Positions 9,138 to 18,400 of a stretch of DNA of 64,000 nucleotides are shown here, piece after piece. The DNA is taken from assembly GCA_020634155.1 (NCBI GenBank), contig JACKCI010000002.1, positions 868,001-932,000 of the forward strand, given 5' to 3'. Source of the stretch: Anaerolineales bacterium (GTDB taxonomy: Bacteria > Chloroflexota > Anaerolineae > Aggregatilineales > J027). A program made the position numbers and the translations under genes. Positions within the stretch are counted from its first letter, which is position 1. Each line of letters starts with the position of its first letter. The notes beneath the pieces are model-generated. The model worked only from the letters and a program-made list of their open reading frames with translations. It ran no database searches and was not told the origin of the DNA.

Positions 9138-9428
9138 ATGCTGAACGAGAACGAGCGTCAACAATTGGCTGAAAAATTGGCGGGTTTGGCACTAGGAAAA
9201 GCCCGCAAGGAAGTGCGCCGCCTCGATAAGGAAGCCAACCTCAAAGTCTGGCGCAATTCAGTGCGGCGTGAACTACAAACAGTCTATGAATTACCTAATC
9301 TTGGGGTGCGGGTCATTCTCATTGAGCTGCCAGAAGCCAAGCCGATGGAAGGCGTCAATAAAATCAAAATGTCTTATTTTTTTACCGAAGCCCGCGTCGA
9401 GCCTTGGACACCGCCTCAAGCCAATTAG
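9138..9428 (+). CDS. Small conserved-looking protein of unknown function
   Basis: 96 residues, charged, no signal peptide or membrane helix. The first half (ENERQQLAEKLAGLALGKAR, then KEVRRLDKEANLKVWRNSVR) is rich in Lys/Arg/Glu and probably helical. The second half (VRVILIELPEAKP, MSYFFTEARVEPW) looks like two beta strands. An AAGGAG site precedes the ATG by 10 bases and supports translation. I considered XseB because xseA is divergent next door, but the XseB pattern (FEEALxxLExIVxxLE) is absent. Its last codons overlap those of the converging histidine kinase gene by 4 bases. Confidence 0.65.
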   Translation: MLNENERQQLAEKLAGLALGKARKEVRRLDKEANLKVWRNSVRRELQTVYELPNLGVRVILIELPEAKPMEGVNKIKMSYFFTEARVEPWTPPQAN

Positions 9429-11023
9429 GTCAGCGGCTCCACCGGAATCGAGAAACCAAAGGTACTGCCCTCACCTTCTTTACTGGTGAACCATGCCCGC
9501 CCTTTATGGCGGCGGCAGATTTCCTCAACCAAGCTCAGACCGATTCCGGTGCCTTCAATCCCTTGAATAGCATTGCGGTCAGCCCGATACCCCCGCTGAA
9601 AAATATCCGCTTGTAGGGCCTCTGGGATACCAATGCCCGTATCTTCGACAGAAAAATGGAAGCGTCCCTGCTCAATACGGGCATGGATAGTAATGGTTCC
9701 CTCATCAGGGGTGTATTTAATGGCATTGGTCATAAAATTGACCATCGCTTGGCGTAGTTGAGAGGCGTCCCCACGAATGTCAGTCATATTGGGGGCCACA
9801 TCGTAGACCAGACGGTGTTTCTTCCAAACGACCTGATCAACTACCGCGTTAACCGTATCTTCAATCAACTGATAGGGATTCACAAGACTGCTACGGAATT
9901 TACTCTCACACTCAATGCGGTCTTCACCCAAGAGATCATCAATAAGATCATTCATGCGGTCAAGGGCCTTAAACACCTCGTTGACCCATGCCCCATCTAC
10001 CCCCAAGCCCTCATCAATATCGGAGAGCATCAGGTTAATGTAGCCCAACGCAATGTGTAGAGGATTCTTGAGGTCATGTGAGGCCATCCGCAGCATGTGC
10101 GATTTCAAGCGGCTAAGGTCTTTCATGGAGGTGATGTCGCTGAAAATTACCACATAGGCCGGAAAACCCGTATCATTCCGAACTTTGGACACATTGACCT
10201 TAAAATCACGTCCTGCTTGTTCATCCCGCAGTTCAAAAACGTAGTGCAGCCGCCCTCCTTCGCCTCTACGTCCGCTACCATCAGCACTGGTCTCTAACAG
10301 TTGCTTGGTGAGGTCTACCCACATTGGGTTAGCCGCCAAGGTGTCTAGTGGTTGACCTATGAGTTGATGGTTGGCCTTGCCAAGGAGGGTGGAGGCCTCT
10401 TGATTAATGAGGGTAAAGCGAAAATCATGGTTGAGCATAAATATTGGCTCTCCCACATTTTGCAGTACAGTTTCAAGCTGGCGTTGATGCGTCTGCACAT
10501 CATCAAACAGATAGGCATTATGGATGACCATACTGGCTTGCCCTGCAATCGCGGTTGCTAGTTCAAGCGAATGGTCGGTAAAGCTACTCGGAATATCGTT
10601 GACAAGGGTCATAACACCTTGCACACGGCCTTCCAGTAAGAAAGGGACACATAAGGCCGAAGCCACATCCGCTTGATCATCGTCCGGCAGAATCAACCAC
10701 CGTTCATCGGCGTTCACATTACTGACAATTGCACCGCGTTTTTCGCGGGCGACCCAGCCTGCTAATCCTCGTTCTAAGACACGGCTCACGGCAATTTGCG
10801 ACATCTCCGGCGGCAAATTACGTTGGAGGATGAAGCGTCGATAAGGTGCGCCATTAATATCTAAGAGCAAAATACTCCCCTTCTTTGCGCCAATCACATC
10901 ATTGGTGATTTGCAGGATTTGGGTGAGTACCCGGTCTAAGTCTAGCGTGGTAATCAGTTGCGCGACTTGTAGCAGTGCATGGTATTCATCGGTGAGCCGC
11001 CGTCGATCAAATTGGTTGGTCAT
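9425..11023 (-). CDS. GAF-PAS sensor histidine kinase
   Basis: 532 residues, no membrane segment, so a soluble sensor. Order: GAF domain (about 20-165), PAS domain (about 180-290), HisKA dimerisation helix with phospho-acceptor His316 in ASHDLKNPLHIALGYINL, and HATPase (about 415-530) with N box VNFMTNAIKYTPDEG, G1 box EDTGIGIP and G2 box GTGIGLSLV. It starts 3 bases after the stop codon of the Ser/Thr kinase gene at 11027, so the two kinases are almost certainly on one transcript. No response regulator is adjacent, so its partner is unknown. The signal is also unknown; GAF and PAS domains bind small molecules or cofactors. Confidence 0.93.
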   Translation of the reverse strand: MTNQFDRRRLTDEYHALLQVAQLITTLDLDRVLTQILQITNDVIGAKKGSILLLDINGAPYRRFILQRNLPPEMSQIAVSRVLERGLAGWVAREKRGAIVSNVNADERWLILPDDDQADVASALCVPFLLEGRVQGVMTLVNDIPSSFTDHSLELATAIAGQASMVIHNAYLFDDVQTHQRQLETVLQNVGEPIFMLNHDFRFTLINQEASTLLGKANHQLIGQPLDTLAANPMWVDLTKQLLETSADGSGRRGEGGRLHYVFELRDEQAGRDFKVNVSKVRNDTGFPAYVVIFSDITSMKDLSRLKSHMLRMASHDLKNPLHIALGYINLMLSDIDEGLGVDGAWVNEVFKALDRMNDLIDDLLGEDRIECESKFRSSLVNPYQLIEDTVNAVVDQVVWKKHRLVYDVAPNMTDIRGDASQLRQAMVNFMTNAIKYTPDEGTITIHARIEQGRFHFSVEDTGIGIPEALQADIFQRGYRADRNAIQGIEGTGIGLSLVEEICRRHKGRAWFTSKEGEGSTFGFSIPVEPLT

Positions 11024-11026
11024 GGC

Positions 11027-12973
11027 TTAGTCTTCATCCGGTATAGCGAACTGACAGGTTAACTCCTCTTCGGTATCCGCTGGGGCTACGGGGCATTCCA
11101 AAATTGGAACACCATTATTGGATACGGTAAATGTGGTATTGCCGCCAACGGAACGCCAAAAATGATAGGATGTTAGGTTACGCCATTCAAACACTACATA
11201 GCGAAAACATGGGCTTTCCAAATCGTTGGGCTTGATCAACACAGCACGGGTATCGGTTACCACCTGCACACATCCATGGGACAAGATTCGGTCAACATCA
11301 CCATCAATGACCTGCAATTCTTCGCGCCAATCAACTGCACGATAGGTACCCGTGCGGTTACCGTGAAACTGGAGATTGCTAATATCTTGAAGGTCATTGG
11401 AGATATTTTCCAGTACAAAGCTCTCGTCGTTATAACGCAGTTCGAATTCCGGCTGTAAGGTGGGTGTTGGGCTGCTGGTTGCTGTGGGTGTATCGGTTGG
11501 GCGCGGGGTGCGGCTTGGACGACGAGTCGGAGTATCGGTGAGTGTGGGGGTATTTGTCAGTGTATTGGTGGGTGTTTCAGTTGGCTCTGGGGTATGGGTA
11601 TCGGTTGGCGCAGTGGTTGCTGTTGGTCGCTCAGTGGGAGTTTCGGTTGGGCCTTCTCCACCACCAATTGCTGCGTTTTCAGTTTCATCAGGCGTTAGAG
11701 TGTCTGTTGGAGCCTGTGTGGGGGTATGGGTCGGCTGATTAGTTGGCGTTGAGCTAGGCTCTAGTGTATTGGTGGGCAATAGTGCAATAGCCATTTCTGT
11801 CTGCAATGCCGCCGTCGCAGTACGCCCATCATCGGTGAGACCACTAGACTTGTTGTCATCCCCACCATCACCTTGCCCCAAGACCAAGAATGCGACTACA
11901 ACCAGTATCAATAGCAAAGCGCCTGCAATAATCAGTGGCAATGGGAGCTTATTCTGCTTTTCAGATTTCGCATCAGCAGGTAGGGACGCTCCCTGTGGAA
12001 TAGCGTCGGTTGTAGTCGTCGCCTTGGCAGGCGAGGTTGCCTCTTGGGCCACTTGTTTTTGATACGCAGAAAGCAACGGATTGGCGACTTTAGGCGTAGC
12101 GCCGTGCATCTCTACTGTATCGTCATCATCACCCTTGAGCGCCTTTTCCAAAGCGATAATCATGTCTTTGCCTGTGTGGTAGCGGTCTTTGGGTTCTTTA
12201 TTGAGAACCTTGAGCAAGACCTTTTCCACTTCAGGCGGAATATCAGGATTATACATACTGGGGGGAGGAGGTGGTTCGTTCAGATGTTTAAGTGCAACGC
12301 TCATCACCGAGGGGTCGTCAAACGGAACTTGCCCCGCAAAGGCCTCATAGAGTACCACCCCTAATGAATACATATCACTTTGAGGAACGGCACGGGCTGA
12401 CGAAATGGCCTGCTCTGGCGCGATATAATGAGCGCTGCCAAAGGTATCACCCATTGTGCCCTCGGCGGTACTGAGCGCCAACCCAAAGTCGGTTAAGGCT
12501 GCTCCCCGGCTGGTCATCATGATATTGGAGGGCTTGATGTCGCGGTGAATCACGCCTTCGCTGTGGGCATAATCTAGGGCGCTGGCAATTTCACGCCCCA
12601 TCCGCACAATTTCTTCAGGGGGCATCCGTTTGCCCTGTTCGGCATAGGTCTTGAGGCGCACACGCAAGTCGTCCCCATCCAAAAAGACCATTGCCATATA
12701 ATACAGGCCCTCAAGTTCACCGAATTGGTACACACCAACGATATTGGCATGCCGCAACCGTGCGATAGAGCGAGCCTCACGCAAAAAACGTTCTTTATAT
12801 TCAGTTTCATCAGCGGTGGCAACAAAATCGGTGGTAATCACCTTGACCGCTGCATAGCGATCTAGTGCTTCATCATAGCCCTTATAAACACGGGCCATTC
12901 CACCTTTGCCAAGCAGTTCTAGGATGGTGTAATCACCTAATTTCTTGCCAATGATTGGGTCTGTTGGAAACAT
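11027..12973 (-). CDS. Transmembrane Ser/Thr protein kinase with extracellular C-terminal domain
   Basis: 648 residues. A Hanks-type kinase domain (about 14-275) has the G-loop LGKGGMARVYKG, catalytic HRDIKPSN (His143, Asp145) and DFGLALS. A juxtamembrane region leads to one membrane helix (about 345-367, PLIIAGALLLILVVVAFLVL). Outside the cell there is a long Thr/Pro-rich stalk (about 390-520) and a C-terminal domain of about 130 residues with four Cys, which may form two disulphides. There are no PASTA repeats. The layout suggests a receptor kinase whose outer domain senses a ligand or the cell wall. It shares a transcript with the histidine kinase at 9425 and is divergent from the clp gene at 13090. 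Confidence 0.93.
   Translation of the reverse strand: MFPTDPIIGKKLGDYTILELLGKGGMARVYKGYDEALDRYAAVKVITTDFVATADETEYKERFLREARSIARLRHANIVGVYQFGELEGLYYMAMVFLDGDDLRVRLKTYAEQGKRMPPEEIVRMGREIASALDYAHSEGVIHRDIKPSNIMMTSRGAALTDFGLALSTAEGTMGDTFGSAHYIAPEQAISSARAVPQSDMYSLGVVLYEAFAGQVPFDDPSVMSVALKHLNEPPPPPSMYNPDIPPEVEKVLLKVLNKEPKDRYHTGKDMIIALEKALKGDDDDTVEMHGATPKVANPLLSAYQKQVAQEATSPAKATTTTDAIPQGASLPADAKSEKQNKLPLPLIIAGALLLILVVVAFLVLGQGDGGDDNKSSGLTDDGRTATAALQTEMAIALLPTNTLEPSSTPTNQPTHTPTQAPTDTLTPDETENAAIGGGEGPTETPTERPTATTAPTDTHTPEPTETPTNTLTNTPTLTDTPTRRPSRTPRPTDTPTATSSPTPTLQPEFELRYNDESFVLENISNDLQDISNLQFHGNRTGTYRAVDWREELQVIDGDVDRILSHGCVQVVTDTRAVLIKPNDLESPCFRYVVFEWRNLTSYHFWRSVGGNTTFTVSNNGVPILECPVAPADTEEELTCQFAIPDED
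11459..11765 (-). repeat. Low-complexity Thr/Pro coding repeat
   Basis: Degenerate short-period DNA repeat that encodes the TPTxTPT-like stalk of the Ser/Thr kinase. The opposite strand is rich in GTN and GGN codons and produces spurious Gly/Val-rich open frames. This is a coding low-complexity region, not a separate element. Such repeats can vary in length between strains. Confidence 0.7.
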
Positions 12974-13015
12974 TATCTACTACTTTTTGAGTTCAACTGA
13001 CAAGTGGCGTACACT

Positions 13016-13021
13016 ATTATA
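13016..13021 (-). promoter_or_regulatory. Candidate -10 element for the Ser/Thr kinase operon
   Basis: TATAAT on the minus strand (complement of ATTATA at 13016-13021), 43 bases before the kinase ATG. No clear -35 hexamer is visible. It faces the TATAAT of the clp gene, 36 bases away on the other strand. Confidence 0.4.
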
Positions 13022-13048
13022 GCGCACAATCAAGAATTGTTGACTGCC

Positions 13049-13057
13049 TGCTATAAT
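13049..13057 (+). promoter_or_regulatory. Candidate extended -10 promoter of the clp operon
   Basis: TGCTATAAT, an extended -10 with a perfect TATAAT at 13052-13057, lies 33 bases before the ATG at 13090. The TTGACT at 13040-13045 is only 6 bases away and cannot be its -35. Confidence 0.45.
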
Positions 13058-13089
13058 AGGTTAGGAATCAAATTTAAGCGAGGGAACCC

Positions 13090-15465
13090 ATGCCAAAATC
13101 GCCACATGATGTGAGCGAAGCCGAAATCCGCCAACATTGCAAGACGATCCTCCGAACAGCCCGCGAGGAGGCGGTGCGGCTGAAGCATAATTATATTGGG
13201 ATTGAACACCTCTTTAATGCCATGACACGTACACCAAATGGTATTGCAACTTTGATTTTGACCGACAGTAAACTCGACCCACGTGAAGTCCGCAATGCGA
13301 TTCGCCGTGAAGTCGGAAGTGGGGATGAAGAAGTCGCAGATATTCCACCACTGACTCCTCGTACCCATCGCATTTTGGCCCAAAGTATTTTCTTGGCGGA
13401 TGACCTCAATTCCCAGCATGTCACGGAAGAACAGATCTTGCTGTGTATGCTTCAAGATGGAGAAGGCATTGCTTTGCTGAAAATCCAAGAAATGGGCGTC
13501 AGCATCCAATATTGGATTGACTATCTCACCCGTTTCTTGAATATCGAAAACAAAGACGACTCCGATGACTCTGATGATTTCTTCAGTGACCTCATCGACG
13601 ATGATGACTTTGAAGATATTCTGGACGCTGATGACGAGAAATCCTCCAGCAGCGGGCAGATTCCGACCCCTTTACTCGACAAATACGGACGTGACCTCAC
13701 TGAGCAAGCGCGGGCGGGTAAATTTGGCCCTGCCATTGGGCGTGACCGTGAGATGCGTGCAGTAGCCCGTACCCTCACCCGCAATAAGAAAAATAATCCC
13801 TTGTTAGTGGGCGATGCAGGTGTTGGCAAGACAGCAATCGTCGAGGGCTTGGCGTGGCAGATTGCCAACGAACTGGCCCCATCTCCTTTACGCAATAAGC
13901 GCATTGTCCAAATTGAAATTGGGATGCTGGTGGCAGGCACCAGTTTACGCGGACAATTTGAGGAGCGACTGGGCGGTATCATTGAGGAGGCCAGCAACGC
14001 CTCCAATGTAATTGTCTTTATTGATGAAATTCATACCATCGTCGGGGCTGGTGATACTATCGATAGCAACCTAGACGCCGCCAATATCCTCAAGCCCGCT
14101 TTGGCACGGGGTGACATCTCTTGTATTGGAGCCACTACTTTTGAGGAATACCGCAAGGCCATCGCCAAAGACCCAGCCCTTGACCGCCGCTTCCGCACCA
14201 TTGATATTCAAGAGCCTACCATTGATGATACGATGGTCGTTATTGAGAACATCTATCAACGCTATGAAGCCCATCATAATGTCGAGATTCTGCCAGAAGC
14301 CCGCCATGCAGCTGTCCAGCTCTCGGCCCGCTACTTGGTAGACCGCCGCTTGCCTGATAAGGCGCTTGACTTACTGGATGAAGCCTGTGCGCGGGTAGTC
14401 ATTCAAACGCATTCCCCTGACTTGATGGAGGGTGAGAAGCTCCAAGTCAACGCTCAAACTGTGCATGAAGTCCTCAGCGAGTGGACGGGCATCCCTATGA
14501 CCGAACTCAAGTCCACTGAGCGCGAGAAATATGTACACATGGAAGAACTCATTCGCGGGCGGGTACGCGGGCAAGACCACGCGGTCAAAATTGTGGCTGA
14601 TACCATCAAAACCCATCGCGCAGGATTGAGCAACCCCCGCAAGCCGATTGGGGTGTTTTTGTTCATTGGGCCAAGCGGTGTCGGTAAAACCGAACTGGCT
14701 AAAGCCCTTGCTGAATTCCAGTTTGGTGATGAGAAAGCCATTATCCGCCTTGATATGTCCGAGTTTCATGATGAACACACCGTCGCTCGCTTAATTGGCG
14801 CGCCGCCCGGCTATCGTGGCACAGAGCGCGGGGGTCAATTGACCGAAACCCTGCGTCGCCGCCCCTATTCAGTGGTCTTACTGGATGAGATTGAAAAGGC
14901 CGACCCTGCTGTCTTTGACATTTTCTTGCAGGTTTTTGACGAAGGGCGGTTGACGGATGCAGTAGGCCGCACCATTGATGGTCGCCATGCCATTTGGATT
15001 ATGACCAGCAATATCGGCACTTCGGATGTAGGCAAGGGCTTGGGTTTTGTGAGTGGACCAGACCGTCTGCCGGATTATTCCTTTTATCTGAAGAAATACT
15101 TCCGTCCCGAATTCATCAACCGCATTGATGAAATTGTCACCTTCAATGCCCTTAGCCGTGAAGCGCTTGATGATATTCTGGATTTGAATATGCAGGAAAC
15201 AGTTGACCGCTTGAAAGAGCAACAACTTACGTTAGAATTAACAGCAACGGCTCGTGATTTGTTATTGACTGAGGGCTATGACCCAGCCAATGGGGCGCGT
15301 CCATTGCGACGTGTCATAGAGCGGATGCTGACCCGCCCCTTATCCTCTGCTTTGTTAGCCAATGAATACAAAGCAGGTGAGACTATTGTGGTCACCGTTG
15401 AAGACGGGATTATTACCCTTACTCATCATCAAAAACAGGAAGAAAACAACTCAAAAACGTCATGA
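13090..15465 (+). CDS. Clp AAA+ unfoldase (ClpA/ClpC type, no middle domain)
   Basis: 791 residues. Order: Clp_N double repeat (about 10-150), a very acidic linker (about 157-195, with DDSDDFFSDLIDDDDFEDIL), first AAA+ module with Walker A GDAGVGKTA (Lys247), and second AAA+ module with Walker A GPSGVGKTE (Lys533). The ClpC/ClpB coiled-coil middle domain is missing: the first module runs straight into KLQVNAQTVHEVLSEWTGIP. A GLGF segment after TSNIGTSDVG fits the [LIV]-G-[FL] ClpP-docking loop, so it may feed a ClpP protease. It overlaps the kinase-TPR gene by 4 bases (ATGA), implying coupled translation. I call it Clp-like rather than clpC because the adaptor-binding middle domain is absent. 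Confidence 0.9.
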   Translation: MPKSPHDVSEAEIRQHCKTILRTAREEAVRLKHNYIGIEHLFNAMTRTPNGIATLILTDSKLDPREVRNAIRREVGSGDEEVADIPPLTPRTHRILAQSIFLADDLNSQHVTEEQILLCMLQDGEGIALLKIQEMGVSIQYWIDYLTRFLNIENKDDSDDSDDFFSDLIDDDDFEDILDADDEKSSSSGQIPTPLLDKYGRDLTEQARAGKFGPAIGRDREMRAVARTLTRNKKNNPLLVGDAGVGKTAIVEGLAWQIANELAPSPLRNKRIVQIEIGMLVAGTSLRGQFEERLGGIIEEASNASNVIVFIDEIHTIVGAGDTIDSNLDAANILKPALARGDISCIGATTFEEYRKAIAKDPALDRRFRTIDIQEPTIDDTMVVIENIYQRYEAHHNVEILPEARHAAVQLSARYLVDRRLPDKALDLLDEACARVVIQTHSPDLMEGEKLQVNAQTVHEVLSEWTGIPMTELKSTEREKYVHMEELIRGRVRGQDHAVKIVADTIKTHRAGLSNPRKPIGVFLFIGPSGVGKTELAKALAEFQFGDEKAIIRLDMSEFHDEHTVARLIGAPPGYRGTERGGQLTETLRRRPYSVVLLDEIEKADPAVFDIFLQVFDEGRLTDAVGRTIDGRHAIWIMTSNIGTSDVGKGLGFVSGPDRLPDYSFYLKKYFRPEFINRIDEIVTFNALSREALDDILDLNMQETVDRLKEQQLTLELTATARDLLLTEGYDPANGARPLRRVIERMLTRPLSSALLANEYKAGETIVVTVEDGIITLTHHQKQEENNSKTS

Positions 15466-18400
15466 TTATCCCACCTGTACCCCAAACTGGACGCCAACGC
15501 TTCCCGCTGAGTCTCCAAGATGAAGCGAATCTGCTTAAAAATTGGCGTGACTCAGATCGGGTTGATATGTTTGCCAATGACCCTGACCCCCATGTGAGTC
15601 GGTTAGGGCGCTTGGTACTCCGCCGCGATGGGTTATTCTTAGGGGATTACTTGGAATTGGCGGACTTGTGCGCGGCACTCTCAATCCAACCTGATGCCGA
15701 GCCACCCCGCCTCAAGATTTTTTATGTCGGCAAAACCCTAATTGCCTATCGCAAGGCTATACAAGTGTCTCCAGAGGTCATTGAAGACCGCAACCGCTAC
15801 TTGGATTGGCTTATCGACCTTGCCAAACAAGTCCCTACCCGTCTCAATATCGCTACCGCGCTATGGGCTATTGGCTTCGATGATTATGACGGCATTGCAA
15901 CCACAGACCTCACGGCTTTGACAACCTACTATTTGTCACCACCGATTGAGGGTCATGCCACACCACATCCTGATCCCACCCCCGCCTCGAATTTCATGTC
16001 GCTCACGGATACCCTGCCGTCTTCAAGCTCTAACGACTCGTTGTACTATTCGGATGAACACATCGTTATCAGCGAAGATGCCCCGCCGGATGCCTCGGAA
16101 CTCGATACTTTGGGGGCTTCTGAAAGTGGGAGTATGCTGGTCGTCCCACCCGAAAACCGAGATGAGTCAGACATTATCAACTACAGTTTGTCCACCAGTG
16201 ATAATACCCTTGGGTTAGGCATTCGTCCGAATCTCGGCCTAGTGCGGGAGCGGATGTCTCTGCCTGAAATCAGTGATTACAAAATTGGGGACACTATTGC
16301 TGATCGCTACAAGGTTGAACAACGTCTTTATGGTGGGATGGGTGTTGTCTATCTCTGTTATGACAACAAAGAACGGACACCTGTCGCCCTCAAGACCTTT
16401 CAGAGCAAGTTCCTACAAAATGAGAAGGCCATTGCCCGCTTTACCCAAGAGGCTTTGACATGGATTCGAGTAGAAAAACATCGCCATATTGTTCAAGCGC
16501 TCAAGGTGCAGCGTTTTGATGACCGCCCCCATATCATTTTGGAATACATCTCTGGTCCAGAAGGGCTTGGGCCTGACCTGCGCTCGTGGATTGACCATAA
16601 TCTGATAGACCTTCCAACTGCCCTTGACCTTGGTCTACATATCTGCCTTGGGATGCAACATGCTACCCGCCGGGTGCCGGGTTTAGTGCATCGGGATTTG
16701 AAGCCGGGCAATGTTCTCGTCAGCCATGACTCGGTGGCAAAGGTCACCGACTTTGGGCTAGTGCGCTCTCTTGACTTAGATAGTCTTGTAGATAGCGACC
16801 CCGACAATGATGGGCCATTGCGCCTGACCCGCCAAGGGGCACTGGTTGGGACTGCCCCTTATATGTCACCAGAGCAATGTCGCGCCGATGAGGTAGACAT
16901 GCGCTCAGACATCTATGCCTTTGGCTGCGTACTCTATGAAATGCTCACACGCCGCACCGTCTTTGGTATGACCAATTTTGCGGACTGGATGAAAGCCCAC
17001 AAGCTCTATCTGCCTTCGTTTCCCGAAGAACATCCCTTTGAGGTTCCCATTCGCCTGCAAGCGTTGGCACTGGCCTGTCTCGAAAAATCCGCCAATGACC
17101 GCCCCCAAACATGGGGGGAGATTGTCGATGAACTTGCCATCATCTATGAAGATGTCACAGGTGAAGAACCTGACCTTGAAGAAAGTGGCACCGATTTAGA
17201 GGTCAATGACCTACTCGACAAAGCCTATAGCCTGACTGAACTCGGTTACGTCCAAGAGGCGCTGGGGGCCTATAACCGCGCCTTGGATTTGGAGCCGCTC
17301 AATGCCCGTTCATGGGCACGCAAAGCACGGGCGCTTCGCATTACTGAGGACTATGATGAGGCCTTTGCATGCGTCAATCGCGCCCTTGAGCTAAACCCCC
17401 AGTTTGGGTGGGGTTGGCTGGTCAAAGGACAGATTTTAGAGAAACTCGGCAACTTCGAGCGTGCCTTGGCTGCCTTTGAGACCGCCAGCCGCATCAAATC
17501 AGGGGATGTGCGGGCGTGGTACAACCAAGCAACTGTGTTATTTGCTCTGAATCGCTTTGATGAGGCGATGGACCGCCTTGACCATGCCCTGCGTATCGAC
17601 CCCCGCCATGACCCCTCGTGGGCCAAAAAGGGTCAATTGCTGCGTAATCAGGGTCAATACTTACCTGCCCTGAATGCGTATAACCGCGCCCTTGAATTGA
17701 ACAACGCCTTTGCATGGGCATGGAATGGCAAAGGGCTATGTTTAAAGGCACTTGGTCGCCTAGAGGAAGCCTATGAAGCGTTTCTGCACGCTTCCCACTA
17801 TCAAGAAGATGATGTCTGGATTTGGTATAACCAAGCTGAGACTCTCTTTGAATTGAAGCGTTACCGAGATGCGATTCAGGCTATTCAGCACGCCACAGAT
17901 GTTCAAGTTGACCACTATTACAGTTGGGCCAAACTAGGGCAGATTTACCGCTATCTAGAGCGCTATCCCGATGCACTCAAGGCCTATGATAAAGCGATTG
18001 GTCTCAACCCAAGTTACGCATGGGCGGTCAATGGGCGGGGTATTGTGCTAGAGCGTATGAAACGGTTCCCCGACGCTATAGAATCTTATCGTCGCGCCAC
18101 CGAGCTAACACCCGATGATGTGTGGCCTTGGTACAATCAGGGTAATCTACTGGTGATGATTGACCGCCTAGAGGAAGCCTTGCCTGTGCTGGAAAAAGCG
18201 GTCAAAGTTAATCCTCAACATGCTCGTTCATGGGCACGCTTAGGCAATGTCCATCGGCGTCGAGGTGACTTCAAGCAAGCGATGGTCTATCTCAATCGGG
18301 CTGTGCAGCTTGAACCTAATTATGCGTGGGCATGGAATGAAAAAGGCAACACCCACGAAGACTTGAATCAATACGAAGAGGCCCTTGAAGCCTATAGCCA

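Noticed and set aside
9138..9428. The small gene next to xseA as xseB
   Set aside because: The conserved XseB helix pattern is absent and the gene is divergent from xseA, not downstream.
11460..11742. Gly/Val-rich plus-strand open frames
   Set aside because: They are the antisense of the Thr/Pro-rich stalk of the Ser/Thr kinase and have no ribosome site.
13090..15465. The Clp protein as ClpV of a type VI secretion system
   Set aside because: No Tss genes are present and the protein has a ClpP-loop-like GLGF, although kinases and FHA proteins do occur with type VI systems.
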